This document shows, in pieces, positions 1 through 13,384 of a DNA stretch of 64,000 nucleotides. Made by a program: the position numbers and the translations under genes. Every line of letters starts with the position of its first letter. The first letter of the stretch is position 1. This DNA is from Moniliophthora roreri (Eukaryota; Basidiomycota; Agaricomycetes; Agaricales; Marasmiaceae), in the NCBI GenBank assembly GCA_001466705.2, contig LATX02000196.1:496001-560000 (forward strand). The letters are read 5' to 3'. The notes below the pieces were generated by a model, which ran no database searches, was not told the origin of the DNA, and worked only from the letters and a program-made list of their open reading frames with translations.

Positions 1-1542
1 GACTGGGATTCAGATCACACTGCCAGGACGACGAGCTTAGTTCCAATTGAATCTCTGTTCTCCCCCCAAGGTGTTTTACTGGAACCATTGGTCTGTGTTG
101 GTGTACGTTCTCATGGATCTGTTTGTGCTGCAATCTTTACTGATTCAAAGAGGAAAACAGCTCACACTATTCTTGCTTGGTGAGACTTTTATGTAATGAA
201 GCTCATGATAGCATTGACTCTACACAGGATTCTATGTCTTACTTTTCAGTCTATCAGTGTATTTTGTCTGCACCCGCCAAACTAATGCAAAGAGAAAGTT
301 GCATCTGGGGTGGATGATTACACTTTTTATCTTGTCATTTTCCTCAGCTTTATTACACATGGGCACTACTATCCATATTGCCATCTTAGGCTTCCAAGTA
401 GCAACCACACAAGACCTGAACCCTCTGTTGGATTGGACATCACCTAGTAATGTGGCTGACAAAGCTCTGGGGTGAGTAGCTTGACTTGTCAGTATTTGAC
501 CTTCTAAAGTATTCTGATTGAACACACCAGATTGGTTTTTTACATCCTTTATATTCTAGCCAAGTAAGTGTAAAGTAACAACCATAGACCAACTTATAAG
601 CCATCAGAGTAGCTGCATTGCAGATATGATCCTGGTAGGTACTAGATACCTCACACTTTCATTGTCTTTAATGTCTCATTGCAATAACTGCTGCAGCTAT
701 ATCGATGTTTTGTCCTCTGGAATTCCATGAGACCCATTTTTATTGTGGCTTTAGTAATTTTGTTTTTGACCAACGGTATGGGCGGTCTTGTTCCAGGGGT
801 CAGTAATAACTGACATAATTTCAGTCACTGGTTTCATTAGAGTTGTGCTGCTTCACACTCTGCCAGCAGTGCATCTTCAGACTTTGTCAATGATACATCT
901 TGCTTATTTTATTGCCAATGCAATCAACACCACTCTTCTAACACTTGCCACTGGTATGTCACATTCATCATTCATCTGATAACCACAGGAGACCTGTGTC
1001 CATTATACAGCTGGCCAGATCTGGTGGTCAAGCCGGGAGGCTAGAAGGCTCCTGGGCCATGAGGTTGACCGAAGGTACAAGAGGGTCGTAGCAATGGTGT
1101 ACGCAACGTTTAATAACCATTGGGTACTCATCTCATTGTCCTTTTCAGCATTGAATCGGGATTTCTGTATACTGCCAGTCTCGTTGCAGAGGTTTCAGTC
1201 TCGCAGTCGGCAAGCAGTTTGGGATTTGAACTTGAATTGTTTCCGCTTGTAGCGCTCATGGCTGTATGTGTCAAGTCCCTTGCATTACTCAAACTTCCTC
1301 ACATTGAAGTTCAGGGCATTGCTCCAACGTTGATCATCTTGCGTAGCAGCCTGGGATCATCTGAGAGTGCTGTCCCTGACTCTCGGATAATTTCCTCATT
1401 GCGATTTGGTGGTCCACCTCCTGTTGAAGCGAGTCAGGGTTCTGAAGTGTGCACTGTGGACATACAATTCGATCCCGTAAATGAAGGCGGTGATTTGGAG
1501 GCTCCTAAAATTGAACGCGACGACGCGGCAGCCAGAGTCTGA
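1..1542 (+). CDS. Multi-pass membrane protein, 3' part (5' end outside or unresolved)
   Basis: Several short exons encode hydrophobic segments. One exon runs from about 253 to 471 after a TTTTCAG acceptor and ends at a GTGAGT donor. It holds a membrane helix (LGWMITLFILSFSSALLH) followed by a loop. A second hydrophobic exon lies near 795-955. The last exon ends at the stop at 1540-1542. The last exon contains the segment GIAPTLIILRSSLG, a pattern common near the last helix of basidiomycete orphan multi-pass membrane proteins, and then an acidic cytosolic tail of about 70 residues. I could not fix the start codon; exons before about 250 may exist, or the gene may begin upstream of the window. 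No enzymatic motif is visible. Family membership is from recall of this pattern, not from a search. Confidence 0.5.
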
Positions 1543-4500
1543 TCAGTTTTCAGCCCAGGCTTGTGTTTGGATCTGTAAATCCAAGCTACCACACCATTTA
1601 CTCATAAACAGAATCTGTATATTCAACTATGCTGTTCTACCTTCTGGTACTGCTTGTGTTTATTATATCCAGAATTGTTCTAGTACTTCTTACTCATTCT
1701 CCCGAAGCATCTGAAGCCACACCGCACCGCCTGCGGCATAGGCTGACTGGAATGATATCAGGTCAAGGAGTTATCTCCATCGGACTCCTACCTACATTTT
1801 CGAGTACTAATCATCGCCGCGCCGCCTGTCCCAGTATCGTGCGTCCCTCTTCCCGAACCCCAGTGGTGTCCGATACACTCGAGAACACCTGGTCATAACC
1901 AAATGGCTATTACCTGCCTTTAGCAGAGACGAGATTCACCACTATGAAGAGGCCAACTTTGCATAGAGCAGAGGCGTGATGGAGAATCCCACCCTTTCAT
2001 AACCTTCCGGTTTTCCCTGGCTACGGGCTCTTGCCGCACATCTGTCCATCATTGTGCGGAAGTGAGCTAAATTTGGCAAATGATGTCCTGTAATTGAGGT
2101 GTCTGCGCTATCGTCAAAGATCCCCCGGCACAGGCGTACCTTGATCGAGATTGATCAACTGGTGGCCGCAAAAGATGCAACGAAGTAGAGCCGCGGGGCG
2201 AGGTACTGCGTTGAAGAGACTCTACACCTTCTCGTTACTTTGTGTGTCTGGGGAAGAGGAAGGACACGTACCATTATATATAGCTATACTTGGTAAGTTT
2301 TGGGCGAGGGCTCAAGGCCATAAACGTTGACGCTTAAATCTAAGTTTTTGCGCGCCGGTCTGGTTAGGTTTTGATGTGTTTGCATCAGCAGGACTGGATA
2401 ACGAGATAGAGAAAGGCGTATGTTATGCGTATGTAGGAAAGAAACAAGCCTGAGAAAGAAGGAAGGCGTACCCTCAGCTTGGGAATTGCACGGAGGTCCA
2501 CGCCCACGCACATAAAGCTCCTTCCAAAACTCCGAATCCGAAACACATGACACCGTAACTCGCCTATCTGGCCAATACTCTTGATCCAAAGGACTGAAGT
2601 GAAATAAACGGGTTCGCCATTTAGAAGGAATCGTTGGGCAACGTTGACTTGTTTCTTCTCTGTCGTTCTGAAAGCGCAAGAAGAGATTTGGGTGTTGTCC
2701 TCTGCGCTGAGAATACTCGATATTACAGGAGTATGGGAGTCGGAGGAAGAAGTAGAGATGGTGGTACCATTAGCGAATACTCAAAGTTGTAAGGGTACGG
2801 ATTCAAGGAAGAGTATTTGACAGATTCCTGAACAGGGCTACGTGCAAAGAGATATTAGGCCAAAAAGAGACTATGAGGGTTAGAGGACGTACTGCCTCGA
2901 GCAATATTCTCTCCTCACCGTCAGTGGAATCATCAACTTGTCATCCCCTCCTTCAGTCCTTCACCGTGACAGTCCTATGATGATCCATGGCGGCAAAACG
3001 CCGATACAACATTCTCGTCTGCAGAAAAAGTCGATGGAAAGCCGATCCTTTGGTACCAGCTGAAATTGGACTGCAACGGGATACCAGATATAACCCGCTT
3101 TCGAGGCTTTGTCGGTCGAGCATTCAGTGGTCTCCGTTGTCTGCCAATCAGAATTCCCGAGCATTATTGAGATTGGCCCAGAGATCGTCAAAGGGTACAT
3201 ATTTGGGCCAGCCGCAGGATCAGTTGTATGATGACGAGTCAGGGCAAGTTGCGCGGACTGCACAGCAATACGGCACTGGTTAATCAAGGAAATATGGTAT
3301 ACAAATTGTTCAACAGTAGTACTCCGAAGTTCGACTCGATCCCCCGCCGCTCATTTGAACCCAAAGGGGCCTTTCCTACCGCCGCGTCCGCCGTCGCCGT
3401 GTTGCTTTATCCTGCAACGCACATCTCCCCTATTACATCCGTCATCGTCGTCCCGGCTTTCCAAATGTACATCCTCAGCGTCACTGATTTCCAAACCAGT
3501 ATTGCTCAACGATCCAATGACGTCCGTTCCGGCATTGCTCTCTTCAACTTCTCTCCTGCAATGCTTTCGCATCATGCATAATATATCTATACCGCATTCA
3601 CATTTGTCGCCTCTGCCTCGTTGTTCGATACTTGTACGAGGTCTAGATATATCAGGTTAGGATTTCTTTAATCGCGACCAGCACGATTTATACGCACAAG
3701 AGAGTGACAGGAGCACCTAATGCTCCTTGGACTATGAAACCCAAAATCGAAAATGTGACAACACTAGCGAGATGCATGTTCGCGGAGGCAAAGCTTGAAA
3801 TACAAGTGTAACGTTCGAATATAAAGCTATGGCACTGTACGAAGAAGCCTTGAGTATCAGCCAAAGAAAGTCCTGGAAACGAAACAAATCATCGACTCAC
3901 CAGCCAAAAAGCCTGAAAAAAGAAAAAAAGAAAGACCAGCTAGTGGGCTTGAAGGGCAACGGGGGGAAAAAAAGAGCGAGCCGAAGCGAAAGCGAAAGTA
4001 AAAGGAATGAGGAAGATTGACGGAAACGGTCGCTCTTATACAGTTCGAATACAGCCAAGCAGTGCTAATTCAGCGTCTGAGAGCACACAGCGACTAGGTA
4101 CAGCGATAGCATCAACTGCCTCGCGACCCCGTCAGATAGTTCCGATTTGATTCCGATGGCAGAACTTCCTGTAACCAAGGGCATAGAGAAGGATCGCACG
4201 GAAAATCGTGACAGGCCGTACAAGTCGGGCAGTCGTAAATGTCGGTACGTGTCCGCAAATCGGACGTGGATCCCCATATGAATGCTCGTATCACCCTACC
4301 AAAGGAGGTCATGTCCCAGGGCCAGAGACCATGATCTGGGGATGAGAATATGTTGTCAGCCAAAAATGATGAACATGGGAAAAATAAGATGTTTTCCATT
4401 GTAAATGATACATCCAGTGATCGACTATAATCAGCGCTTTTGCACCAAAATAGTGTCCTCGCATAGCAAAGTTGATTCTATCTTTGAAGCGTGAGCGGAG

Positions 4501-4632
4501 AGAACACATGGTTTCAATTTTGTGGAAACGACAACTGTCATGTTCTATGTCACAATCAATGAATTATTGCGTCAAGATGCCTTTGGCACTCTGGGTCAGT
4601 CACCAGGACTGCGGAGGCCACTTGCCGTTTCT
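1543..4632. other. Gene-poor spacer, about 3.1 kb
   Basis: No convincing gene. Open frames on both strands are short, lack coherent domains and do not join through plausible splice sites. A lysine-rich low-complexity stretch lies at 3829-4020, and a Cys-rich short minus frame near 4065-4280 (DCPTCTACHDFPC). A TATATATA stretch occurs near 2274. The spacer may hold gene relics or regulatory sequence for the MFS gene's 3' side, but I cannot support anything specific. Confidence 0.4.
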
Positions 4633-7374
4633 CTAAACATTCGACCTGACACGATTTCTTTGAGGCTTATCTTCATCGTCAAGGTCATCTCTGGAAGTTT
4701 CGGATACCGATTCGGTATCGTTTTCCCCACTCTCAGGAATCCTATCATCACTCCCTACGCTAGGCTTATCCTCCAGTACCTTATCGGGAATCTGAAGGTT
4801 TGGCCGTTTAGTAAAACAGAGCAGTCAGAAACCAAGATATGACCCACCGGTAACCTAAGCAAGTACGCCAACAAAGACGCACAGGCAGCAAGGATGAATA
4901 CAGTTTTGATGCTCGCGGCATAAGAATCGCGGGCGACGCGTTGCAGATCAGGTGGTAGAGAACCAATAACACGGGACGAGTGGCGTATCTTGTTGATTAT
5001 CTAACCGATGGCGGATGAGAGTATACATAAATATAGATAAAAAAAATCAACACCAGGCGATGGGACGTACCCCTTCTGAATCCAGTCCACGTAATCTCTT
5101 TTTGAGTTCGGTATCCAACCTACTCTGGAAGACTGCCGATGAAAGGGCTAGACCGCCGACTTGACCTATGTATATTCCGTATGTTCAGAAATCATGATGT
5201 ATATATGTTTCGGAGATAGTTCGTACCAAGACCTCGGAGCAGCTGTGCGAATCCCGTTCCGACCGCCATATGTTTGTCAGGTAGATTGGCCACGAGCGCG
5301 ATATACATTGTCTGCAAAACGACGGCATTGCCAAAGCCAAACGGCATCTAGAAAGAATCAGCATCTGAGGCTGAGGCTAGTAGTGTGTAGTACATACTAT
5401 GCTTAGCCACAAGTGTGCCTGATTCGAATTCTCCTTCATCTGTGTCAACAAAACTGCAGCACAGAACGGCAAGATGCCGAAAGTAAGATTGATCATCTTG
5501 TAGTGGCCAGTTTTCTTCATTATCCATCTGTCGAGCGATGAGTATACGAGGGATGTAGACGAACTTGATGGTACCCAGCGAATATCGACCCTGTCGATAT
5601 GCAGAACGTCGACGGCAACAGATGGAGGCCTAGATGATTATTAACAGGTCAGAGTTGAAACAGTCCGTAAGGAATACCTCGCCTTACCGGCCATTGAAGC
5701 ACTGGAAAGCATGACCGTCTGGAAATACATGGGAAAGAAGTAGGTCACGGAGAGGTTAGTCACCGCGACCAGGGCGTTACTAAGCCCAACCAAGACAGGA
5801 ATTTTCTCGGTGAGCAAGAAAGAGGGAAGGATTGGTTCAATAGCGAAATGAAATTCGATTTCAAGGAACAACAGAAGAAGGAAGCAAGCGAGCAGAAGCG
5901 TTGCTAGCACCATAGAATCACCCCACTATAGATGAAGAAGTCAGGCACTGAGTAGGTGAGCGGCGTTCAGCTTGGTTAACGGCTTACAGGGCGACCTTCA
6001 TTATAACGAAGACTCAAGAAGAGCAGTGTCGACCCAACCTGACCTCCGCATCAGCGTCTTGAAGCGGAGGATTACGAAAGGATTGAACTCACAAAACCCA
6101 ATAGTGTAAAGCTACCACCATAGTCGATCCGTCTTAGGATGTCTTTGGTGTTCACTCCAGTGCCAGGTGTTGTATAAGACAGATTGAAGAACGTTAGCAT
6201 TAGCGACAATGCGAACAGAGGTATCTGCATGAGAAAGGCCCATCGCCAACCGAGCCTGAAGCGAAGTGAGCTCAAGCTACGCCAACGTAGGCCGGACGCA
6301 CCAGTCTGTGATGAAGCCTCCGAGTGGTCCGCCGAGGCCCATACCAGCCTGTCAAACGTAAGACCGTAAGACGGCCGCTTGATAAGAAACCCAAATATCG
6401 CGTCTACGTACTCCATAAAAGACACCAGCCACACTCTAATTTTGATTTACAAATCAGGACGTCAGCTCCCAGTTCTGGAAGCTCACCAGAATTACTCACT
6501 TGTATGTAGCCACGGGACTGTACATCATCGTCAGCTGGGACAGATAGAGTAAATTATAGGGTACGTACCCGAATAGTATACATATCGCTAGTAATGATCC
6601 TATAAAGCCCGTATTCAGAAGATAGACTTAATAACAGCCAAAACGAAGCTCACTGAGACGTGGTAAATATTCCGCCTCCCCCCATCCCGGATATCTGTGG
6701 TGTAGGAGTTAATGAGGTCACGTCGGTCGATCCAAAAAAAAAAAGTACAAATCGAGATGCGACAAGCATCGTCATGCTCTTCGAGAGGCCACAAGCCAAG
6801 ATACCAGCTGCGGCGAAGCAGAGTGCAGAGTGGTTCGCTGCCCTTCGACCAAGAACGTTGCATAAGCGTCCATATAGTGGCGTAAAAGTACAAGTGGCAA
6901 GCAGATAGCTGACGGCAAGATTAGCGATGTGGACGATGGTCGTCCGGACGATAGAAGCTCACGAGGTACCTAGCCAACTTGCTTGGTTGAATGCGTTGAA
7001 GTCGGAAGATATCGCAGGTAGCACTGGAGGAAGTATCGGAACCCTGCACATCAGGGTTTGCGAGGTCACTCACTGGTAGGAACCAAAGTTACTGTCGGTG
7101 CCGGATAAACGACCAATTAGTGCATGCACCAAAAGAGTTAAATTGAAGGACACACAATTTATGGCCTATACAAGGAGGGTTTAGCGACCTAAATCAGAAT
7201 GAAAATTTGGGAGCTTACAGAGAGGAATTGAGCCAGCCATATTCCTGCCAATATCTTCCTGCGCGTGGATGAGGCAATGGTAAGAGGCCCTCTGTTTCTA
7301 TCGACACTGGCAGACTCGGTGTAGGATTGTCGATTCGTCGATTCTAAGAGTCTTGTTTCTTCGGTACGAGCCAT
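4633..7374 (-). CDS. MFS drug/amino-acid transporter, DHA2/VBA type
   Basis: A multi-exon minus-strand gene for a 14-helix major facilitator that would move small molecules or basic amino acids across the plasma or vacuolar membrane by proton antiport. The start MARTEETRLL (ATG at 7374-7372) is followed by a hydrophilic N-terminus and the first helix. Motif-A-like sequence TPLYGRLCNVLGRR and a glycine-rich ISGMGGGGIFTTSQ follow near 6850 and 6660. A spliced AGMGLGGPLGGFITDW joins GWRWAFLMQIPLF across a short intron near 6270. Later come EPILPSFL and a helix ending SLLAYLLRLP. The last exon, from 4791, is an acidic tail (SGENDTESVSETS) ending at TAG 4633-4635. All exons seen stay in frame when spliced, so I judge it intact. 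Substrate is unknown; the order of conserved blocks resembles vacuolar basic amino acid transporters and azole-resistance pumps. Confidence 0.85.
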
Positions 7375-8686
7375 ATCCAGGTGATAAATGTACGCCGAAA
7401 AGAAAGATTGGAAAATGTGTCTAATAGTCCCCAAGTGCGAGGCAGAGGTATATTCATATTTATACAAGCCAAAAAGTAACAAGTCGATTTGACGGCCAGA
7501 AAAGGTACCATATCCGCCAAGGGAATGGCTGCAGGAAGGCTGTCAACCAATGTGACACCATGTAATAAGTGCCAAGGAGCGAGTAAGCGCCACTCTTTCC
7601 CAAGTGCAGAACGGTAATTTAGTATCACCCTTTGCAGGAAAGAAGTACGGTTACTCACTGCTGTGAGTTGTCTAATTGTGTTGTAGAGCTCCTTTTGTAT
7701 CGCGATACTTTGAGCGAGGTCCTTCATCCCGGTCGCTGGCATTCTCATTGCCACTGTCAACACTTCCAAAACCTTGAGCTTCGAGCAAGTTAATGACATT
7801 CTTCGCTCAATCCCTTGTCCTGACTCATTGAAGTTCTCAATCAACCACCTTGGAGCAGCCTGAAGCTTCCACCCGAATCGCTTCCGTCGTGTTTCTCGTG
7901 GCTTGGCAAAGCCTAAACTCCCGTCAATGGCGGTCTTGAAGTCAACGAAGTAGCTGTATTGCGTTCATGCGGGCTTTGAGATGTCCTTGAGTGGAGCAGC
8001 AGTTAATAAAGTTGATAAGGCTCAGGGATCTTGGAGAAGGGAAGTCGAAGCGTTCAATGTCACAGAGCACGGGACGTATGTGTCACAGACCTCGTGGGGA
8101 AAAAATTCTTTCGATCCGACCACACCACGGAGGCTCAGGCAATGATGAACTTGATTTTCTCGACCTTGGTACGTCCACCCTTCAATTGAATTTGGTTTAA
8201 TCTGAATTAGCCATTCAGGCTGTCTCGGGTGCTCACTCGCTTAGCACACTCCATCAGCAAATCACGGTGATGGACGGGATCGTGTAGTGCGGGGCACTTG
8301 CAGTCACAATTTGGTTCCAAGTCTCGAAAACTGCATACACAAACTTTGTGGGACTACTGTTAGAGGAATTAGAAAGTGCGTGAGCTTGATGACGATATTG
8401 CTACTTGACACTCCCTCCCAAAGAGTCAAAGTTGAATGCTCTCTTCTTTATCACGAATCAAATGCATGTGCGCCCCAGATGTTGAAACGAACGCCCAAGA
8501 CGTTCACGGCAGAAACCCTGCGATTCCTGACTCATTCACAATTTATCAATCAATAGAATCGCATATACCGTTCAAGATATACTGACTAAGTACTCAGAAC
8601 AATAGTAGCCGAACAGTGTAGCGAATGTTATAAGAAGCAACAGGTGAGTGATTTCAATCCATTGTGAGCCACATCTCGGTTTCATC
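7375..8686. other. Divergent intergenic region between MFS and tyrosinase
   Basis: About 1.3 kb separating divergent genes. A 166-codon minus frame at 7344-7844 overlaps the MFS N-terminus but has no recognisable domain. A TTATAAGAAGC box at about 8623-8633, some 60 bp before the tyrosinase ATG, is the likely core promoter; the second tyrosinase has a similar CATAAGAAGC at the same distance. Confidence 0.4.
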
Positions 8687-9997
8687 ATGCTCAAAGCCCT
8701 CGGTCTAATAGCTCTGTTCACTGTCTTTTGCATCGCGTCGCCTGGTCACAATGCTGAATGCACGGTACCCGCTATGCGGCAGGAATGGTTAGTTATCCAA
8801 ATTAATGATACATGGTCGCGAACTGAAGGTATCTATTATACCAGGCGGACACTGACTACTACTGAGAAGGAAGGGTACATCAATGCAGTCCAATGTCTAC
8901 AGACACTGCCATCTCGAGCTGGCGCTATCAAAGAGGCCAAAACCCGCTTTGACGACTTCCAAGCTGTGCATATTGCCCTTGCGGACGAAATTCACTTGGT
9001 AGTATGTATCCAAATCCATCTCCAAATATCCACTCTTGTTCTAAAGCTTATCTTTCAAGGGACAATTCCTAGCATGGCACCGGCTCCATCTCCATCTGTA
9101 TGAAAAGGCCCTCCGCGAAGAATGTGGCTATCAGGGTTCACAGCCGTATGTCATTGAGCTAGTAATGGCACTGGACAATCAATAACGATGGCTTCTGTCC
9201 ATATTAGATACTGGGATTGGTCGCTCGACGTCAACGATGGGATCACGTCGTGAGCTTCTTAGTCACCTCTGAATCAGGATAGCCCCTAAACATGTATTCA
9301 CAGCTGGGCCACTTCTCCAGTCTTTGATCCAATTTACGGATTTGGAGGAAACGGTGGCGATATACCTGGATACACCGGGTTCTTCGGTAACATCTCCGAA
9401 CTACCCGACTGGGAGTTCGGGGCTCCTGGAGGGGGATGCATTCAAGACGGCCCATTTGCATCCTACAATCTCTCCCTTGGCCCCGGGACTCTCAACATAA
9501 ACCGCTGCATCACGCGATGGTTTAACCCAGTATATCTCCCAAATCTCTCCGAGAAGAATGTCTCTAGGCTTCTTCAGTTTGACAATTTTGAAGACTTTAG
9601 GATCCAGTTGGAGGGTTTCCCGATCACCGAACACACATTCACACATGATGGTGGTCATATTGCGGTCGGTGGTGATATGGCTAACAAATATTCAAGCCCA
9701 GGAGGTAGGTATTCGCGTTTGACCCCCCTTCCGAGTATCTGTAACTGATTCCTGCTCACAACCCCAGATCCTCTATTCTACCTACATCATGCCAATTTAG
9801 ATCGCATCTGGTGGGAGTGGCAGATGGCCGAACCTTCATGCAGATTATACAATATCACTGGCCGATCCACAGTCGATCCTCCGTACCGAAACGTCACTCT
9901 AAACTTCTTCCTCCCGGTGATGGGACTAGGGCAGGACATGCCTATTCGCGACATGATGGATATTCGGAACGAGATTCTTTGTTACAATTACGCTTGA
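8687..9997 (+). CDS. Secreted short tyrosinase (type 3 copper phenol oxidase)
   Basis: Exons 8687-8787, 8845-9001, 9060-9145, 9208-9249, 9304-9704 and 9768-9997 splice to 338 residues in one frame. Residues 1-17 form a signal peptide (MLKALGLIALFTVFCIA). The CuA site shows its three histidines in VHIAL, EIHLV and FLAWHRLHLY. The CuB site shows HDGGH and FYLHHANLDRIW. Conserved blocks GYQGSQPYWDW and SPGDPLFYLHH are present. The enzyme would hydroxylate monophenols and oxidise catechols with O2, outside the cell. It lacks the C-terminal latency domain of long mushroom tyrosinases, as in short secreted fungal forms. An in-frame ATG at 8648 exists, but only the start at 8687 gives a clean signal peptide. 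Its stop lies 65 bp from the stop of the convergent halogenase gene. A paralogue with the same exon layout lies at 26656-27977. Confidence 0.93.
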
Positions 9998-10062
9998 TAC
10001 GAACGATAGATTACATAGGTAGTTTCTTAAAGGATAATACGATAATCAATTGTCCTTGATAC

Positions 10063-12139
10063 TCACGCTTTACGAAGACCAAGAGATCCTCTTTCCACGT
10101 TCATAATGAGCCCGTTCATGACTTCGGACCGGAAGCCTTCTGTGAAAATCATCCCAAGAGCTTTGTCAGAGTTGACCTTCCATAACACTTGCTTTGCCTC
10201 TTCGTCTTCGCCTGTAATGGCTTCCACCGCTCTGATATTCATGATTGGAGCATCTAATGCTACGAGGCCAGGATCCATGCGCTGCGCAACTGACGCTCGC
10301 ATTTCGGGGTCCGTGGGCGCAATGGCATGTTTACAGAACTCGATAGCATCATCAAGCTCCTTAGCGTCAAGACTTGGCTCGTGCTCGGTAGCTCCTTGAA
10401 TAACTGGCGGCCATTTTCAGCCAAGTTTGGATCAAACATATGCTTCACGTACCTGGTCGGAGGAAGTTAAAGGCTCTGTCAAAGTTGTCTTCGTCAACCT
10501 CCGACAGAATAGGATCCGCCTGCGACTTGATCTGCCTGTACGCCGCCCAGACTACAACCAGGAATCTAGACAATTGTTAATGCAATGCTAATATCAGGAG
10601 ACTGAGTCACGTACCTAGTATACGAGGTTCCAAACTTCACTGTGTGAAACGCTCCCGCCTCTTCATCCGTACAGTGTCCGCGAATGGACGCAGCGATGGT
10701 ACAGGCTGCCGAGAGGCCACTCGTGAACGCAAGATGCACTCCCGATGAGAACAGAGGATCAATAAAAGCTGTAATGGGGTCAGAACAGGAGTTAGCTCCG
10801 GATCTAATCAAGCCATACCTCCTGCGTCACCGACAATTCGATAATGTGGACCCGCGTATTGAGGCGCAGAATAACTGTAATCACCGGCGCTCCTCACAAC
10901 ACCAGTACATGTAGCGCCCTCCAGCAAACGAAGAAGACCAGGGGCACTCTTCAGTTGTTCAAAGTAATGCTTGGTTGACTTGTTCTCCTCGGGCCCGACA
11001 GACATGTCTGCCTTCTTTGATCGAATCAGCTTTTCTTCCTGAACGAACCCGACGGAGACCGTTCCTAGATTACCCCACCTGTCAGAAGAGTGCAAAAAAA
11101 TCGAGTCGGAGCTTACCATTATGTAGCGGAATAAACCATGCCCATCCGGATTCGTCTGCGGCAATACGTTAACGGAGAATGTTGTTACGGGGGAAGACGA
11201 ATGCTTACCGGTCAAAGCCTCAAACCAAGGAGCATTTTCACGTTCTGTTCCAGGAGAATACATTCCAGCGTTACGCCAGTAGGACCAAACGGCGAGATTA
11301 CGAAGAGATTCATTCATTTTCCGATTCTTGAGGTATTTGGTAGACATCACTCCCGTTCGTCCCGAAGCGTCCACGAGGTACTCAAACGAGATGGTTCCGC
11401 TTTGACCATCTTTCATCGTCCAAGTTGCTGCAACGGGCTGCAGAGGGTTGCTCGAGGAGAATTGTATTCCGTTTACACTGACCCCCTCGTATACATGGGC
11501 TCCGCATGCCGCTGCGTGCCTGAGAAGAATCTCGTCCAGTTCTGAACGAACCTGGAGTAGCGGTGAGACCTGGTGACAATTGCTTCCAGAACAAGAGACG
11601 AACCACATTCCATGCACTATTCTCCTTGTCAAAGGCTACGAAGTTCGTGTCTAGGTGTAACCACCGAATCAATGCAAGGGTAGATGTGTGGCTTCAGCGG
11701 TTACTTACAACCCTCCTGCTTGAACTGGTTGAGTTTAATGGCGGCCCCGGGCTGAACGACGGGTGAGGTATGCTGAGACGAGTGTCGATAAAATGGGCCC
11801 ACCTTCACTGTGAACCCCCGATTCTCAACCTTTTCCTTAGCACCAATGAAGGATAGGAAGGCCTTGAACGAGGGGATCATGCTTTCTCCTATATGATAGC
11901 GGGGGAAGTGTTCTCTTTCTAGTACTGTGACCTCAAAGCCCTCTTTCATAAGGTCAACGTCCGTCCCTTCGAAATGAGAGAAAAGATAGGTGTACCTCGA
12001 GCTAGAGCCGCTGCTGCGTAGGATCCTGAAGGACCACCCCCGATAACAAGGATGCGCGTTGAGTGTGGCTAGCAAGAAGCCAGTGAGATGACATGGACAT
12101 CATGAAAAACGGAAGACATACGATGGTTGAAATGGCCAT
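10063..12139 (-). CDS. Flavin-dependent halogenase, melleolide-halogenase type
   Basis: A minus-strand gene with many short introns, about 520 residues. Exon 1 encodes MAISTI and splices to PHSTRILVIGGGPSGSYAA, the GxGxxG FAD site. The block REHFPRYHIGESMIPS follows, typical of tryptophan-halogenase-like proteins. After splicing out the intron ending at about 11155, the halogenase signature WAWFIP appears at 11127-11144; it marks the tunnel that carries hypohalous acid to the catalytic lysine. Further on are GDAGG.. FIDPLFSSGVHLAF and the C-terminal FLRPVIQG plus a helical tail ending SLGLRKA. The family, known from Armillaria, uses FADH2, O2 and chloride to chlorinate free phenolic rings. 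No frameshift was seen. It is convergent with the tyrosinase at 8687, which also acts on phenols. A reductase partner is not visible in the window. Confidence 0.9.
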
Positions 12140-13384
12140 TGTGGAAGTGTGTTGATTTCAAGAAGGGGCTGAAGCCAGAATATTAATACTCCTTTAGCCA
12201 CACCAATGCTCCATAAGGTTGAAACTCCCAATACGCTCTGCACCATCCCCATCACGGTGAAGGCCGCTGATCACAGACTAGTCCTTTCACGAATGAAATG
12301 GAGATTTCGGACTACTTGTGTTGTCAATGCGCTAATTCGGTATTTGGAGACAAGATAAACGTTTATGATGAGATCACTAAGCCGTTCGCGTTAGTGTCCT
12401 GAGAAATCCCAAGGTAGAGATGTCGCCTTGGTTCTGTGGCACTCCTCCCTACAAGCCAATAGCGCTGTGGGTTCACAGGCCGACAGTGCCAACGGGCATG
12501 ATTGGTCGCTGATAGCTGTGATAGCTAATCCGGAGAATGGAGGGGGGCGGCGCGCCGTAAGTCAGATGAATTTTGCACGTTCTTCGAGTTTTGTTCGTAC
12601 AGGTTGAGCCATACTGCTCCGGATCGTACAGTTAGGCTCATGAATCATTATCGATCCAAACTGAAGCTCACCTATGAATTTTTCGAGGCGTGTTCTGTCC
12701 AAGTTCTGTCAAACGTACAGTAACGGCTCGAAAAACTTACATAATCCCTTCCCACCACTACAACACGATCCTCACTCTGCTCGGTGATCGCTATTAGTAT
12801 AAGCTGGTCCATTGTTTGTATGTTTGTAAAGAAGTGAAAAGCTAACCAGGCTATATCTCGACTAGCGAGAACAGAGAATTGCTATCAATATGAAGATTGA
12901 TAGCTCGCCAGTAGCTAGTTGTGTGCATCATCGTCCCTGCACTAGTATGTTGAAACATCTTTCGAATTGACACCATTTTCTGTTCTTCAGATTTCTTATG
13001 TTTCGCTAGCCTTAATGCTTAAACCAACCCCAATACAGAATCAACGTAAACAGGTGGAATGTAAGATTCAGTATGTTGCATAATAGCTGATACTGAATGA
13101 GGACTAGCTCCTTTTTGAGATTCTGAAGCGCTCATAAACCCATTTATTACGGAGCCCGAAAAAACATAACATGTTTTGACTACCAGCCTATCATATCATA
13201 CGACTGTATGCGAATAGGTAAGAATGAATAGAGTAGGAATAGGAATATCGCTCGATCCTCTTCCACGACTTCTGGCACCTCCTAATTTCTGTTTTCAAGC
13301 TATACCACTGTTCCATCCGTTTGGCTGGATCTCTCCTTTCCTGAGCCCTGAGCCTGTAGTTTTTATCATTACGATGAGTCATAA
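12140..13384. other. Spacer upstream of halogenase
   Basis: About 1.2 kb without a gene I can support. It must hold the halogenase promoter on its left side. A CT-rich and hairpin-poor sequence with scattered short frames; the longest (13191-13382, minus) is a basic 63-codon frame without recognisable features. Confidence 0.35.

Noticed and set aside
2284..2679. 131-codon minus-strand frame
   Set aside because: No domain, no signal peptide, and no spliced continuation on either side.
4065..4509. Cys-rich minus frame that might be a zinc finger
   Set aside because: Cysteine spacing fits no known finger, and the frame is one of several equally long overlapping frames.
7344..7844. 166-codon minus-strand frame upstream of the MFS start
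   Set aside because: It overlaps the MFS N-terminus in another frame, shows no domain, and does not join a plausible gene.
10106..11545. Plus-strand frames of 97-135 codons opposite the halogenase
   Set aside because: They are antisense shadows of the halogenase exons.
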